Assembly: GCA_027002755.1 (NCBI GenBank)
Contig: JALWZI010000112.1
Location: forward strand, 1 to 6,625
Length of the DNA: 6,625 nucleotides
Reading direction: 5' to 3'
Source of the DNA: Campylobacteraceae bacterium
GTDB taxonomy: Bacteria; Campylobacterota; Campylobacteria; Campylobacterales; Sulfurovaceae
Shown: piece after piece, positions 1 to 4,927 of the stretch
Layout: every line of letters begins with the position of its first letter
Position numbering within the stretch: the first letter of the stretch is position 1
Program-made: the position numbers and the translations under genes
Notes under the pieces: generated by a model
Told to the model about the DNA's origin: nothing
Database searches by the model: none
What the model saw: the letters and a program-made list of their open reading frames with translations, nothing else

Positions 1-182
1 ACTTCATCCTCTCCATGTACATCTCGGCGGTGACCTTCACCACGCTGGGATCGGGCGACTGGATCCCCCAGACGCTGCCCGCCATGATCGCCGTCATCAC
101 CGAGGTGATCCTGGGGGTGGTCCAGGGGGGCGTCTTTGTCGCCATTTTGCTCTATGCCCATCAGAACAAGGAGATCAAGTAA
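1..182 (+). CDS. Two-helix potassium-channel-like protein, C-terminal fragment
   Basis: This is the last 59 codons of a gene that begins left of the window (first whole codon at 3, stop TAA at 180-182). The fragment has the layout of the pore loop plus inner helix of an Ion_trans_2-type channel: a pore-helix stretch (SAVTFTTLGSGD, nt 24-59) followed by a hydrophobic helix (about MIAVITEVILGVVQGGVFVAILL) and a short charged tail ending in KEIK. The canonical potassium filter is T-V/I-G-Y-G-D. Here the filter reads T-L-G-S-G-D, so the tyrosine is replaced by serine, as happens in some bacterial two-TM channels of unproven selectivity. The stop overlaps the start of the next gene (TAATG), so the two are probably co-transcribed and translationally coupled. 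The N-terminal half is not visible, so any ligand or regulatory domain is unknown. Confidence 0.72.
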   Translation, partial: FILSMYISAVTFTTLGSGDWIPQTLPAMIAVITEVILGVVQGGVFVAILLYAHQNKEIK

Positions 183-1081
183 TGTCCGGACATCACCACC
201 ATCATGCCGTCAGCGGCACAAAGCTCTTCATTACCGTTGTCCTCAACGTCGTCATCACTCTTTCCCAGATCGTCGGAGGGATCTTCTCCGGCTCTTTGGC
301 ACTGCTCAGCGACGCCATGCACAATTTCAGCGACGTCCTGGCCCTGCTGGTGGCCTGGGGGGCCAACCGCCTGGCCGCCCGTCCCGGAAGCATGGAGAAA
401 ACCTTCGGCTTCAAACGGGCCGAGATCATCGCCGCGCTGTTCAACGCTTCGGTCCTGATGGGGATCGCCCTCTTTCTGATCATCGAAGCGATCCACAAAT
501 TCATCCATCCCGAGCCCATCGCCTCGGGATGGGTCATCGGCCTGGGGCTGCTGAGCATCCTCCTCAATGCCGCCAGTGTCCTGCTGATCAAAGAGGATGC
601 CCACGAAAACATGAACGTCAAAGCCGCCTATCTGCACCTGATGACCGATGTGGGCACCTCCGTCGCCGTCGTCCTGGGCGGAGTGCTCATGTACTACTGG
701 CAGCTCTTCTGGGTCGATCCGCTGATCTCCCTGCTGATCGCTCTCTATCTGATCTATGCCTCCTACGACATCATCCGGGAATCGACGGCGATCCTGATGC
801 AGTTCGCTCCGGAGGGGCTGGACCTCGAGGAGCTGGCCGAGGCCGTCGCTCAGCTCCCGGGCATCGAGAATCTCCACCATCTGCACATCTGGCGGCTCAA
901 CGACCACGATATCTTTCTCGAAGCCCATGTGGACTTTGCCAGCAACCTCCATCTCATCGAGGTGACCCACAAACTCGAAACGATCGAGAGACTGTTGCGG
1001 GAGCGCTTCCACATCGCCCACGTGACCCTCCAACCAGAATATCGCCGGGGAGATGATAAACGACTGATCGTCACCGAGTAA
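182..1081 (+). CDS. Cation diffusion facilitator family transporter (CzcD/ZnT-like zinc exporter)
   Basis: A 299-residue inner-membrane metal/proton antiporter of the CDF family, full length for the CzcD/ZnT type. Six hydrophobic segments lie roughly at residues 14-35, 39-60, 82-101, 117-136, 151-172 and 176-195, followed by a cytosolic ferredoxin-like domain (about 205-290). Both membrane metal-site motifs are intact: H47-x3-D51 (HNFSD) in helix 2 and H152-x3-D156 (HLMTD) in helix 5. The H/D pairing is typical of Zn-selective members. The cytosolic domain carries metal-site-like histidines (HHLHIW, HVDF). The N-terminus has five consecutive histidines (residues 4-8), a plausible metal-sensing or chaperoning tail. 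AAGGAG at 168-173, 8 nt before ATG, supports this start. It is coupled to the upstream channel gene. Zn (possibly Cd/Co) efflux is inferred from the family motifs. Confidence 0.93.
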   Translation: MSGHHHHHAVSGTKLFITVVLNVVITLSQIVGGIFSGSLALLSDAMHNFSDVLALLVAWGANRLAARPGSMEKTFGFKRAEIIAALFNASVLMGIALFLIIEAIHKFIHPEPIASGWVIGLGLLSILLNAASVLLIKEDAHENMNVKAAYLHLMTDVGTSVAVVLGGVLMYYWQLFWVDPLISLLIALYLIYASYDIIRESTAILMQFAPEGLDLEELAEAVAQLPGIENLHHLHIWRLNDHDIFLEAHVDFASNLHLIEVTHKLETIERLLRERFHIAHVTLQPEYRRGDDKRLIVTE

Positions 1082-1101
1082 CGGTTCTCCTCGTTACCTC
1101 C

Positions 1102-1129
1102 TTGAAATATCAAGATATTTTGATATAAT
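1102..1129 (+). promoter_or_regulatory. Sigma70-like promoter of the MBL-arsR-thioredoxin-permease operon
   Basis: TTGAAA (1102-1107) and a perfect TATAAT (1124-1129) are separated by 16 bp, in an AT-rich island between two GC-rich coding regions. The next ATG with a good ribosome binding site (AAGGA at 1149-1153) is at 1165. Transcription would start near 1136. No comparable promoter was seen between the following five genes, so this is probably the main promoter of the operon. Confidence 0.75.
1107..1126. promoter_or_regulatory. ArsR-type operator, perfect inverted repeat ATATCAA-N6-TTGATAT
   Basis: Two perfect 7-bp arms (ATATCAA 1107-1113, TTGATAT 1120-1126) flank a 6-bp spacer. The repeat fills the whole -35/-10 spacer and covers part of both hexamers, so a bound dimer would block RNA polymerase. 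ATCAA-N6-TTGAT-like repeats are typical sites of ArsR/SmtB repressors. An arsR gene is the second gene of the operon (2093-2434), so negative autoregulation relieved by metalloid or metal is the natural inference. Confidence 0.7.
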
Positions 1130-1164
1130 ACGAAGCAGATTAAAATGAAAAGGATCGAATCGAA

Positions 1165-2088
1165 ATGAAAAAGATTGTCACGTTACTTGCCGTTGCGCTA
1201 ATCAGCATCGGAGCCTGGGCCAAGCCCCTCTACGACCTCAAACCGGTCAAAGTGGCCGAGGGGATCTACTGCTCCATCGGTGATCTCAACCCTCCCACCA
1301 AAACCAACAAAGGCAACGTCAACAACAGCTGCTGGATCGACCTGGGCGACGGTCTGGTGATCGTCGACCCGGGACCGACCTACGCATTCGCCAAAGAGTT
1401 CGCCGAACTGGCAACGAAACAGACGGGCAAACCCGTCAAAGCGGTCGTCGTGACCAACTACCACGACGACCGCTTGTATGGCGCCAGCTACTATGCGGCC
1501 AAACAGATCCCCGTCATCGCCCACAAAAGCGTCGTCGAGGATATCAAAAAGAACCAGAACAAATTCCAACGTATCCCCCATCTACTGAGCAAAGAAGAGT
1601 TCGCCGGCACCAAACTGGTCACCCCCGACACCCTCTTCGACAAAAAATACACCATCAAAGGAAGCAAGCGCACGGTGGAACTGCTCAAGCTCTCTCCGGT
1701 GAGCGAAGAGCACTCCGACATCGTGGTCTGGGTGCCGGATGTGAAGTTCCTTTTCGCCGGGAACATCGTCTTCAACGATCGGGCCCTCAACTACACCAAA
1801 AACAGCAATATGAAGGGGTGGATCGAAGCGCTCAACAAAATTGCCGCCATGAAACCCGCGATCGTCCTGGGGGGCCACGGCGGCACCATGGGACCCGATG
1901 CCTACAAAACCACTCTGGAGTATCTGCAGAGCCTCCAAAAACAGGTCAAGGCCGCCTACGACAACGATGTGGATATGAGCGAGCTGATGAAGCATGTGGA
2001 TCTGAGCAAATTCAAAGATCTCAAACATGCCGAACAACTCAACCGTCACAACGCCAACGACTACTACGAGCAGCTGGACTGGGAGTAA
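1165..2088 (+). CDS. Exported metallo-beta-lactamase-fold protein with degenerate metal site
   Basis: A 307-residue protein with a clear Sec signal peptide (Lys-Lys, hydrophobic core, AWA cleavage motif near residue 19), so probably periplasmic. The MBL fold is recognisable from GDGLVIVDPGP (61-71), the central strand leading to TNYHDD (97-102), EEHSD (181-185), LFAGN (196-200) and GGHGG (236-240). The canonical HxHxDH motif reads N98-Y-H100-D-D102-R103, so the first and last histidines are lost. The bridging Asp of the usual AGD motif is Asn200. H100, D102, H183 and H238 remain. The protein may therefore bind a single or different metal, or be a non-catalytic binding protein. It is the first gene of an apparent six-gene operon; AAGGA at 1149-1153 supports the start, and the next gene begins 4 bp after its stop. 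Fold assignment is solid. Substrate is unknown; a link to metalloid or sulfur compounds comes only from context. Confidence 0.85.
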   Translation: MKKIVTLLAVALISIGAWAKPLYDLKPVKVAEGIYCSIGDLNPPTKTNKGNVNNSCWIDLGDGLVIVDPGPTYAFAKEFAELATKQTGKPVKAVVVTNYHDDRLYGASYYAAKQIPVIAHKSVVEDIKKNQNKFQRIPHLLSKEEFAGTKLVTPDTLFDKKYTIKGSKRTVELLKLSPVSEEHSDIVVWVPDVKFLFAGNIVFNDRALNYTKNSNMKGWIEALNKIAAMKPAIVLGGHGGTMGPDAYKTTLEYLQSLQKQVKAAYDNDVDMSELMKHVDLSKFKDLKHAEQLNRHNANDYYEQLDWE

Positions 2089-2092
2089 AACG

Positions 2093-2434
2093 ATGAGTGA
2101 ACATGAAGAGGCATTGGAAGATTTTCTGAGCACCACCGGCGCCCTCTACGACGCGACGCGGGTGCGACTGCTCAAATTTCTCGATCGGCACGGCCCTTTG
2201 TGCGTCTGCGATCTGCAGGAGTCCTTCGGGATGATCCAGTCCCGACTCTCCCGACATCTCAAGATCCTCAAAGAGGCGGGCTTTTTGTCGGTGAAACGGC
2301 AGGGGCGCTGGGCCTACTACGCCATTCGCAGCCCACTGGACCGCTTCCGCACTGCGGCCATCGAAGAGATCCGTACCCTGCCCATCAAGCTGCCGGAGCT
2401 CAAGCGGCTCTCGGAGAGCTGTCCGATTCAATAA
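2093..2434 (+). CDS. arsR: ArsR-family metal(loid)-responsive repressor
   Basis: A 113-residue winged-helix repressor. The start at 2093 is preferred because GGGAG (2081-2085) lies 7 nt upstream, in the end of the MBL gene, and the protein then has usual ArsR length. An in-frame ATG at 2027 would add 22 Ser/Thr-rich residues lying inside the previous gene. Domain layout: an N-terminal helix with ALYDATRVRLLKFL (17-30), the metal site LCVCDL (36-41), the recognition helix around SRLSRHLKILKEAGFL (50-65), and a wing (SVKRQGRWAYYAI, 66-78). Cys37 and Cys39 match the first two arsenic ligands of ArsR (ELCVCDLC). The third position holds Gln42, so the site is CVC only, with a lone Cys110 near the C-terminus. 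It probably senses a thiophilic ion such as As(III) or a methylated form and represses from the inverted repeat at 1107-1126. The exact inducer cannot be read from sequence. Confidence 0.92.
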   Translation: MSEHEEALEDFLSTTGALYDATRVRLLKFLDRHGPLCVCDLQESFGMIQSRLSRHLKILKEAGFLSVKRQGRWAYYAIRSPLDRFRTAAIEEIRTLPIKLPELKRLSESCPIQ

Positions 2435-2461
2435 TACATTCACTCAACAAGGAGAACACCA

Positions 2462-2701
2462 ATGAAAATCGAAATCCTCGGAACCGGATGCGCCAAATGC
2501 AAACAGCTGGAGAAAAACGTTCTGGCCGCCCTGGCCCAGACCGGCAAGTTCGCCGAAGTGGTGAAGGTCGAAGATCTCCAGAAGATCATGGAGTACGGGG
2601 TCATGAGCACCCCCGGACTGGTGATCGACGGCAAGGTCGTCAGCGTCGGCAAACTCCTCACCCCCGAAGAGATCGCCGATCTGATCTCCCAAAACGGATA
2701 A
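2462..2701 (+). CDS. Small thioredoxin-like redox-active disulfide protein, CAKC type
   Basis: A 79-residue mini-thioredoxin of the redox-active disulfide protein family (MTH895/TM-type). The predicted order is beta (MKIEIL), CxxC at C10-A-K-C13, helix, beta-alpha, the cis-proline motif T50-P-G52 facing the active site, then a short beta hairpin (IDGKVVSVG) and a final helix. There is no signal peptide, so it should be cytosolic. AAGGAG (2449-2454) lies 7 nt before the ATG, and 27 bp separate it from arsR. The next gene is a paralogue, identical at about 49 of 75 aligned residues. Family members often sit beside DUF318/ArsP permeases. A likely role is dithiol reduction, or carriage of a thiol-bound metal or metalloid to the permease. 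The function of the family is not firmly established. Confidence 0.9.
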   Translation: MKIEILGTGCAKCKQLEKNVLAALAQTGKFAEVVKVEDLQKIMEYGVMSTPGLVIDGKVVSVGKLLTPEEIADLISQNG

Positions 2702-2710
2702 GGAAATCCC

Positions 2711-2941
2711 ATGAAAATCGAAATCCTCGAATCCGGGTGTACATCCTGCCGCTCCCTGGAGCACAACGTCCGCGAAGCCCTGGCAAAAAGCGGCATAGAG
2801 GCGGAAGTGGAAGTGGTCGAAGACCTGCAGCGGATCATGGCCTACGGCGTGATGCGCACCCCGGGCCTGGTGGTCGACGGCAAGGTGCTGAGTATGGGGA
2901 AAAATCTCACCCCCGACGAGATCATCGGACTGTTGCCATGA
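2711..2941 (+). CDS. Second small thioredoxin-like disulfide protein, CTSC type
   Basis: A 76-residue paralogue of the preceding gene, starting 9 bp after its stop, with AAGGA at 2700-2704 overlapping that stop. It has the same fold signature: MKIEIL strand, C10-T-S-C13 active site, VEDLQRIM helix region, T-P-G cis-proline motif, VDGKVLSMGK hairpin and a short last helix. The two proteins are about two-thirds identical and share the first 19 nt of coding sequence, pointing to tandem duplication. The active-site dipeptide has changed from Ala-Lys to Thr-Ser, which should shift redox potential or partner. The last codons (CCA TGA) overlap the next start as ATGA, so the downstream iron-sulfur gene is translationally coupled. 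A division of labour with the CAKC paralogue is inference. Confidence 0.9.
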   Translation: MKIEILESGCTSCRSLEHNVREALAKSGIEAEVEVVEDLQRIMAYGVMRTPGLVVDGKVLSMGKNLTPDEIIGLLP

Positions 2942-3192
2942 AATTCTTTGCCCAACCCAAACGGTACGACGATGTCACGACCCTATCGGACGAGGATCTC
3001 ATCTGCTACTGTATCGAGGTGGACAAAAAGACCATCGTCGGCGCGATCCGAAACGGTGCGTCGACACTCCAGGCGATCAAAGAGGCCACAGAGGCATGCA
3101 CAGGGAGTGACTGCAAGCGCCTCAACCCCAACGGCCGCTGCTGCTCCAAAGAGATCAACGCACTGATCCAACTGGAGGCGAACGATGTTTGA
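2938..3192 (+). CDS. BFD-like [2Fe-2S]-binding small protein
   Basis: An 84-residue cytosolic protein resembling the Fer2_BFD fold (bacterioferritin-associated ferredoxin-like). Cysteines are C23-Y-C25, C54-x4-C59 and C68-C69, in the pattern C-x-C, then a helix pair (KKTIVGAIRNGASTLQAIKEAT), then C-TGSD-C, then NPNGRCC. The helical spacer and the TLQAIKEAT segment fit this family well. The CC pair after NPNGR is typical of the stand-alone BFD-like proteins found near metal transporters. No good ribosome binding site precedes it. Its start lies in the ATGA overlap with the thioredoxin-like gene, and its own end overlaps the permease start by 8 bp, so production of all three is coupled. Role inferred: electron donor to the dithiol proteins, or a metal-binding chaperone for the permease. 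The number and type of metal centres is not visible from sequence. Confidence 0.82.
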   Translation: MKFFAQPKRYDDVTTLSDEDLICYCIEVDKKTIVGAIRNGASTLQAIKEATEACTGSDCKRLNPNGRCCSKEINALIQLEANDV

Positions 3193-4144
3193 TTGGTGGC
3201 ATCGGATCGTCAGCCGTTTCGTCTTCGAGACCCTGGAGCTCAGCCCCGAAAGCGCCGCCGGATCGGCGCTGGATTTTTTCCTCTACGATACGGTAAAAAT
3301 CCTGACACTCCTGGCGGTGATCATTTTCCTCATCACCTTCGTCCGCAGCTACTTCCCCACCGAAAAGGTGCGCGACTGGCTGGAGGGGAAACATCCGCTG
3401 GTAGGGCATGTGGCCGCGGCACTTTTCGGGATCATCACCCCTTTTTGCAGCTGCTCGGCGATCCCCCTCTTTTTGGGCTTCATCCAGGCGCGGATCCCTT
3501 TGGGGGTGACCTTCAGCTACCTCATCTCCGCACCGATGAACAACGAGATTGCCATCGCGATGCTCTTCAGCCTCTTTGGCTGGAAAATCACGGCACTTTA
3601 CATCGGCTTCGGTCTCTTAGTCGCCATCGTCGCCGGGATCGTCATCGGCAAGCTCGATCTGGAGGATGAGGTCCTTATCAAACCGCCGCCGGTCAAACCG
3701 CCCCATATCGAGGAGGTGAAAATCCCCGTCAAAGAGCGGCTCAAAGAGGCCTGGGACTACACCCTCGACCTGCTCAAAAAGGTGGGGCTCTACGTCCTTG
3801 CCGGGGTCGGGATCGGCGCCTTCATCCACGGCTACGTCCCCAGCGACCTCATCGTCCGCTACGCCGGCGGAGACGCCTGGTACGCTGTGCCTCTGGCGAC
3901 GATTCTGGGAGTACCGATGTACTCCAACGCCGCCGGGGTCATGCCCCTGATCGAAGTGCTGACCCAAAAAGGGATGCTCATGGGGACGGCGCTCAGCTTC
4001 ATGATGGCCATCACGGCCCTGAGCCTGCCTGAGGCGATGATCCTCAAAAAGATCCTCTCGACGAAACTGATCGCCATCTTCTTCGGCACTGTGGCGCTGG
4101 GAATTATGATCATCGGCTTCATTTTCAACGCGGTTCTGCACTGA
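3185..4144 (+). CDS. ArsP/DUF318-family permease, CSC motif
   Basis: A 319-residue inner-membrane permease with two homologous four-helix halves. Hydrophobic segments lie near 36-55, 73-100, 104-128, 133-156, then a charged cytosolic linker (157-197, Pro-rich with KPPPVKPPH), then 199-217, 232-258, 264-286 and 292-317. Diagnostic motifs are TPFCSCSAIPLF (85-96, with Cys88 and Cys90), SAPMNNEIAI (115-124) in the first half, and GVPMYSNAAGVMPL (242-255) in the second. ArsP members export trivalent methylated arsenicals through such cysteines, whereas related permeases have been tied to Cu/Zn. GGAGG (3174-3178) precedes the ATG, which lies inside the end of the [2Fe-2S] gene. With ArsR and two thiol proteins in the operon, efflux of a soft metal or methylated metalloid is likely. 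I leave the symbol blank because the substrate is unproven. Confidence 0.88.
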   Translation: MFDWWHRIVSRFVFETLELSPESAAGSALDFFLYDTVKILTLLAVIIFLITFVRSYFPTEKVRDWLEGKHPLVGHVAAALFGIITPFCSCSAIPLFLGFIQARIPLGVTFSYLISAPMNNEIAIAMLFSLFGWKITALYIGFGLLVAIVAGIVIGKLDLEDEVLIKPPPVKPPHIEEVKIPVKERLKEAWDYTLDLLKKVGLYVLAGVGIGAFIHGYVPSDLIVRYAGGDAWYAVPLATILGVPMYSNAAGVMPLIEVLTQKGMLMGTALSFMMAITALSLPEAMILKKILSTKLIAIFFGTVALGIMIIGFIFNAVLH

Positions 4145-4147
4145 CGA

Positions 4148-4318
4148 TCACCGCTGCTGCATCTGCTGCTCCTGGAGACGCTCCCTCAGGAGGTCTCCGC
4201 TGTCTTTCCCCATGATCGATCCATGGATGAAGAAAATACTGATGATATAAAAGATCATCACCAGTGAGAGGAAAATTACTACCAGACAGACATTGCGCCC
4301 CATCCGTTTACAGAACAT
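4148..4318 (-). CDS. Small single-pass membrane protein of unknown function
   Basis: A 56-residue ORF on the - strand with an excellent ribosome binding site (AAGGAGG, + coordinates about 4324-4330, 5 nt before ATG). A short basic head (MFCKRMGRNV) is followed by one strongly hydrophobic helix (about residues 11-32: CLVVIFLSLVMIFYIISIFFIH) and a polar tail, DSGDLLRERLQEQQMQQR, rich in Gln and Arg. The basic head suggests N-terminus in the cytosol and tail outside. A longer in-frame reading up to 4561 exists but overlaps the divergent cytochrome gene and lacks a comparable start signal. The stop lies 3 bp from the permease stop, so the two genes are convergent. I do not recognise a family. Size, start signal and amphipathic tail suggest an accessory subunit or anchor, which is inference. 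Confidence 0.62.
   Translation of the reverse strand: MFCKRMGRNVCLVVIFLSLVMIFYIISIFFIHGSIMGKDSGDLLRERLQEQQMQQR
4174..4198. other. Hairpin between/inside convergent gene ends
   Basis: GGAGAC (4174-4179) pairs with GTCTCC (4193-4198), and inside it CTCC (4181-4184) pairs with GGAG (4189-4192) around a CTCA loop, leaving one unpaired G: ten base pairs in total. It lies 30 bp after the permease stop and inside the 3' end of the - strand small gene. Neither side is followed by a T-tract, so it is only terminator-like. Coding constraint may explain it. Confidence 0.3.
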
Positions 4319-4352
4319 ATCTACCTCCTTTATGAAGTAATCTTCTATTCTC

Positions 4353-4379
4353 TGCAATCCATGTGCAACGTATGTGCAA
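4353..4379. repeat. Three TGCAA half-sites phased at 11 bp in a divergent intergenic region
   Basis: TGCAA occurs at 4353-4357, 4364-4368 and 4375-4379, exactly 11 bp apart. The last two belong to a longer direct repeat, ATGTGCAA (4361-4368 and 4372-4379). They lie in the 127-bp gap between the divergent small membrane gene (start at 4318) and the cytochrome gene (start 4446). Placement on one face of the helix suggests a regulator binding array. No regulator is identified. Confidence 0.4.
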
Positions 4380-4445
4380 AGCCTATTCATGCTCGTTTCA
4401 TTTTCGATACCTATGATGCTCTTCCATGCCAAAAAAGGAGTCGAA

Positions 4446-4832
4446 ATGAAACTGAAAAAACTTGCGATCATCTCCACGATGGTTCTTTCGCCCATGGGCA
4501 TCCTACTGGCTGCCGACGGAGCCGTGCTCGCCAAAAAATGCCGGGTCTGCCACGGAGTCAACTACGACAAGCATGCTCTGGGGGAATCCCCCGACATCAG
4601 CAAGTACTCCGCCAAAAAGTTGATCAGTGAACTGCGTGAGATCCGGGAAGAAACTCCCGATGACGCCAACAAATGACTCATGAAAGAGCAGATCAAGGAT
4701 TTTTCGGATGAGGATATCGAAGCGGTTGCCAAATTTATCGCCGGACATGTGAAAGATCCGAACAGAATGCCGGGGCAGAAAATGATGCCGGAAAGTATGC
4801 ATCCTCAAAAGGAGAAACCATGCGGAATGTAG
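4446..4832 (+). pseudogene. Small class I cytochrome c gene interrupted by an in-frame TGA
   Basis: ATG at 4446 follows AAGGAG (4435-4440). The first 76 codons give a signal peptide (MKLKKLAIIS...LLA, cleavage near residue 22) and a mature start ADGAVLAKKCRVCHG with heme-binding C32-x2-C35-H36. The frame stops at TGA 4674-4676, but the same frame continues without a gap as LMKEQIKDFSDEDIEAVAKFIAGHV, the usual C-terminal part of these cytochromes, including the Met region and last helix. It then runs through a Met/Lys/Pro-rich tail to TAG 4830-4832. Reading the TGA as GGA would restore a GLMK motif, so one G-to-T change explains the break. The product as it stands would lack the axial Met and C-terminal helix and probably not fold. 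Alternatives are a sequencing error or stop readthrough. Intact homologues are periplasmic electron carriers of about 100 residues. Confidence 0.75.
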
Positions 4833-4927
4833 GAAGACCTGAACGTCTACAGCGTATTTTCCTGGCAGTGCTCTTTTTTATCTGGCTCTTGTGGCCTACA
4901 AGTAGAGTGGAAGAGTTTACTGACTGA
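4820..4927 (+). CDS. 35-residue membrane ORF, possibly truncated DUF2892 protein
   Basis: AAAAGGAG (4807-4814) lies 5 nt before ATG 4820, giving a convincing start that overlaps the end of the cytochrome reading frame. The product begins MRNVGRPERLQRIFLAV and continues with a hydrophobic helix (about residues 13-26) and a short acidic tail, ending at TGA 4925-4927. The N-V-G-x-x-x-R-x-x-R opening is what DUF2892 (YgaP-like membrane) domains usually show. Those domains are about 60 residues with a second helix and a G-x-C-P-L-Y-type end, which is not present in any frame downstream. It is therefore either a decayed remnant or a genuine tiny membrane peptide. Confidence 0.45.
   Translation: MRNVGRPERLQRIFLAVLFFIWLLWPTSRVEEFTD

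Noticed and set aside
161..1033. Long antisense reading frame opposite the CDF gene
   Set aside because: It is a codon-bias shadow of a GC-rich gene: Asp/His/Gln-rich, no recognisable motif, and the sense strand has a clear transporter.
2027..2092. In-frame upstream ATG extending the ArsR protein by 22 residues
   Set aside because: The extension lies inside the MBL gene and is low-complexity Ser/Thr. The ATG at 2093 has a good ribosome binding site and gives normal ArsR length.
2200..2937. Continuous frame running from within arsR into the iron-sulfur gene
   Set aside because: The Arg/Pro-rich translation is an out-of-frame reading of arsR and both thioredoxin-like genes. Only the part from 2938 is a real protein.
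4174..4198. Bidirectional intrinsic terminator for permease and small gene
   Set aside because: The stem is good but no T-tract follows on either side, so it is kept only as a hairpin.
4374..4445. Earlier ATG for the cytochrome, adding 24 residues
   Set aside because: It would place a second hydrophobic stretch before a normal signal peptide, and AAGGAG directly precedes the ATG at 4446.
4319..4561. N-terminal extension of the - strand small membrane protein (137-residue reading)
   Set aside because: It overlaps the cytochrome signal peptide and heme region on the other strand, and the internal ATG at 4318 has a near-perfect AAGGAGG.
4674..4676. Selenocysteine at the cytochrome TGA
   Set aside because: The position aligns with a Gly of the GLMK motif, not a redox Cys, and no convincing SECIS-like hairpin follows.
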